Part shown: positions 63,365 through 64,000 of the stretch, piece after piece | How positions within the stretch are numbered: position 1 is the first letter of the stretch | How the letters are laid out: every line of letters begins with the position of its first letter | Assembly (NCBI GenBank): GCA_963809815.1 | Contig: CAWELM010000024.1 | Location: 1-64,000, forward strand | DNA from: CAVVJA01 sp963809815 | GTDB lineage: Bacteria; Actinomycetota; Actinomycetes; Mycobacteriales; Jatrophihabitantaceae | Direction of reading: 5' to 3' | DNA length: 64,000 bases | Position numbers and translations under genes: made by a program | Notes under the pieces: generated by a model | What the model saw: the letters and a program-made list of their open reading frames with translations, nothing else | Database searches by the model: none | What the model was told of the DNA's origin: nothing

Positions 63365-64000
63365 TCAGCTCGTGGTCCACGGACGGAGCTTGTCGGGGTT
63401 GCGTATGACCCAGATGTGCTTGATCCGGTCGCGGGCGACATCGAACGCGAATACCGTCACGATTACGCCGTCCTGCGAAGCCACCAGGCCGGGCTGGCCG
63501 TTGACCGTGCGCTCGAGGAGCGTCGCGTTGCTGGACGCGCGGTTGGCGAGTTCGACCCAAGCGCGCGCGATCTGTTCGTTGCCTTCGATGGGGTGCAGGA
63601 AGGTCAGGGCGAGGCCGCCGCCGTCGGCGGTCGCTGTGGCGTCGGGGTCAAGCAGGCCGATGAGGGCATTGATGTCCTTGGCCTGCCAGGCCCGCTTGAA
63701 GTTACGAACGATCTCGGCGCGCTGGGCGATCGGAGTCGCTGGAGCCTGCGCGGCCCGAAGGCGACGGCGGGCCGAAGAGGCCAGCTGGCGACAGGCCGCC
63801 GGGGTACGGCCGACGATCTCGGCCACCTCGGTGAAGGGGTACCGGAAGACGTCGTGCAGGATGAACGCCACGCGCTCGGCTGGCGTCATCGATTCGAGCA
63901 CGACGAGGAAGGCCATGTTCACCGACTCGTCGAGGGTGACTCGGTCCGCCGGGTCGCCGGCACTCTCGGACCGTCCGGTAATCCGGTCCGGTAGCGGCTC
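63365..64000 (-). CDS. SigJ-like ECF sigma factor, C-terminal part (cut by window edge)
   Basis: The frame runs off the right end of the window. Region 4 is clear: MTPAERVAFILHDVFRYPFT, then EVAEIVGRTPAACRQLASSA. A SnoaL-like C-terminal extension follows (IVRNFKRAWQAKDINALIGL ... LHPIEGNEQIARAWVELA), as in the SigJ/ECF41-type group, where that domain controls activity. Such factors are often paired with a carboxymuconolactone-decarboxylase or oxidoreductase gene, which is not visible here. Region 2 should lie beyond 64000. Confidence 0.88.
   Translation of the reverse strand, partial: EPLPDRITGRSESAGDPADRVTLDESVNMAFLVVLESMTPAERVAFILHDVFRYPFTEVAEIVGRTPAACRQLASSARRRLRAAQAPATPIAQRAEIVRNFKRAWQAKDINALIGLLDPDATATADGGGLALTFLHPIEGNEQIARAWVELANRASSNATLLERTVNGQPGLVASQDGVIVTVFAFDVARDRIKHIWVIRNPDKLRPWTTS

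Noticed and set aside
1..64000. CRISPR arrays, rRNA genes, complete tRNA genes or a retron
   Set aside because: No regularly spaced direct repeats, rRNA-like sequence, full cloverleaf or reverse transcriptase gene seen; only an intron maturase scrap at 22026-22113.

Overview
The window is high-GC DNA from an actinobacterium. The signs are GTG and TTG starts, a mycothiol-type DinB/maleylpyruvate-isomerase-fold protein, LAL-type LuxR regulators, a SigJ-like sigma factor and an actinobacterial-type initiator tRNA fragment. I cannot name the genus; Pseudonocardiales or Mycobacteriales relatives would fit.

Region 1 (about 1-18,300) reads as one integrated mobile element in a tRNA-fMet gene. A 37-bp perfect direct repeat (the tRNA trailer and its terminator) lies at 3-39 and 18,252-18,288. 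The right copy is preceded by the 3' 43 nt of tRNA-fMet, and the intact tRNA should lie just left of the window. The core is a MobF relaxase-helicase, an excisionase-like HTH protein, a DUF6880-like protein, a PIN/ribbon-helix-helix toxin-antitoxin pair and a tyrosine integrase. No FtsK/TraB coupling protein, type IV secretion gene or replication gene is visible, so it looks mobilizable rather than self-transmissible. Cargo: a DUF1841-like protein, an SRPBCC protein, a frameshifted secreted lipoprotein, and a three-gene leftward operon (BBE-like flavoprotein, alpha/beta hydrolase, stand-alone nitrilase-like protein with an E-K-C triad) opposite a LAL regulator.

Region 2 (about 18.3-55.6 kb) is a mosaic of intact accessory genes and debris. 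Intact genes include an HD phosphohydrolase, an ArsR-SRPBCC-DHFR-like operon with a palindromic operator, a RecQ-phosphoribosyltransferase fusion, a UvrA-like protein without the UvrB-binding domain, RNase HI, an SDR, a Rieske protein, a BrkB-like membrane protein, a DHA2 exporter and an orphan HicB. Debris includes IS256 and group II intron remnants and broken GPP34, ArsR, LysR, GH15, dienelactone hydrolase and DHFR-like genes. At 41.8-49.8 kb a small Zn-ribbon gene occurs three times with a conserved upstream element. One copy is intact and overlaps a lipoprotein serine hydrolase; the others are decayed. A 1.2-kb AT-rich patch sits between them. A degenerate second tRNA-fMet 3' end at 55,512 suggests that this block was also acquired at the same tRNA.

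Region 3 (about 55.6-64 kb) looks more like ordinary chromosome: a large kinase-like/flippase-like membrane protein, a broken LAL regulator, a small conserved membrane protein, an acyl-CoA synthetase, a VOC protein, a pentapeptide-repeat protein and the C-terminal part of a SigJ-like sigma factor cut by the window edge.
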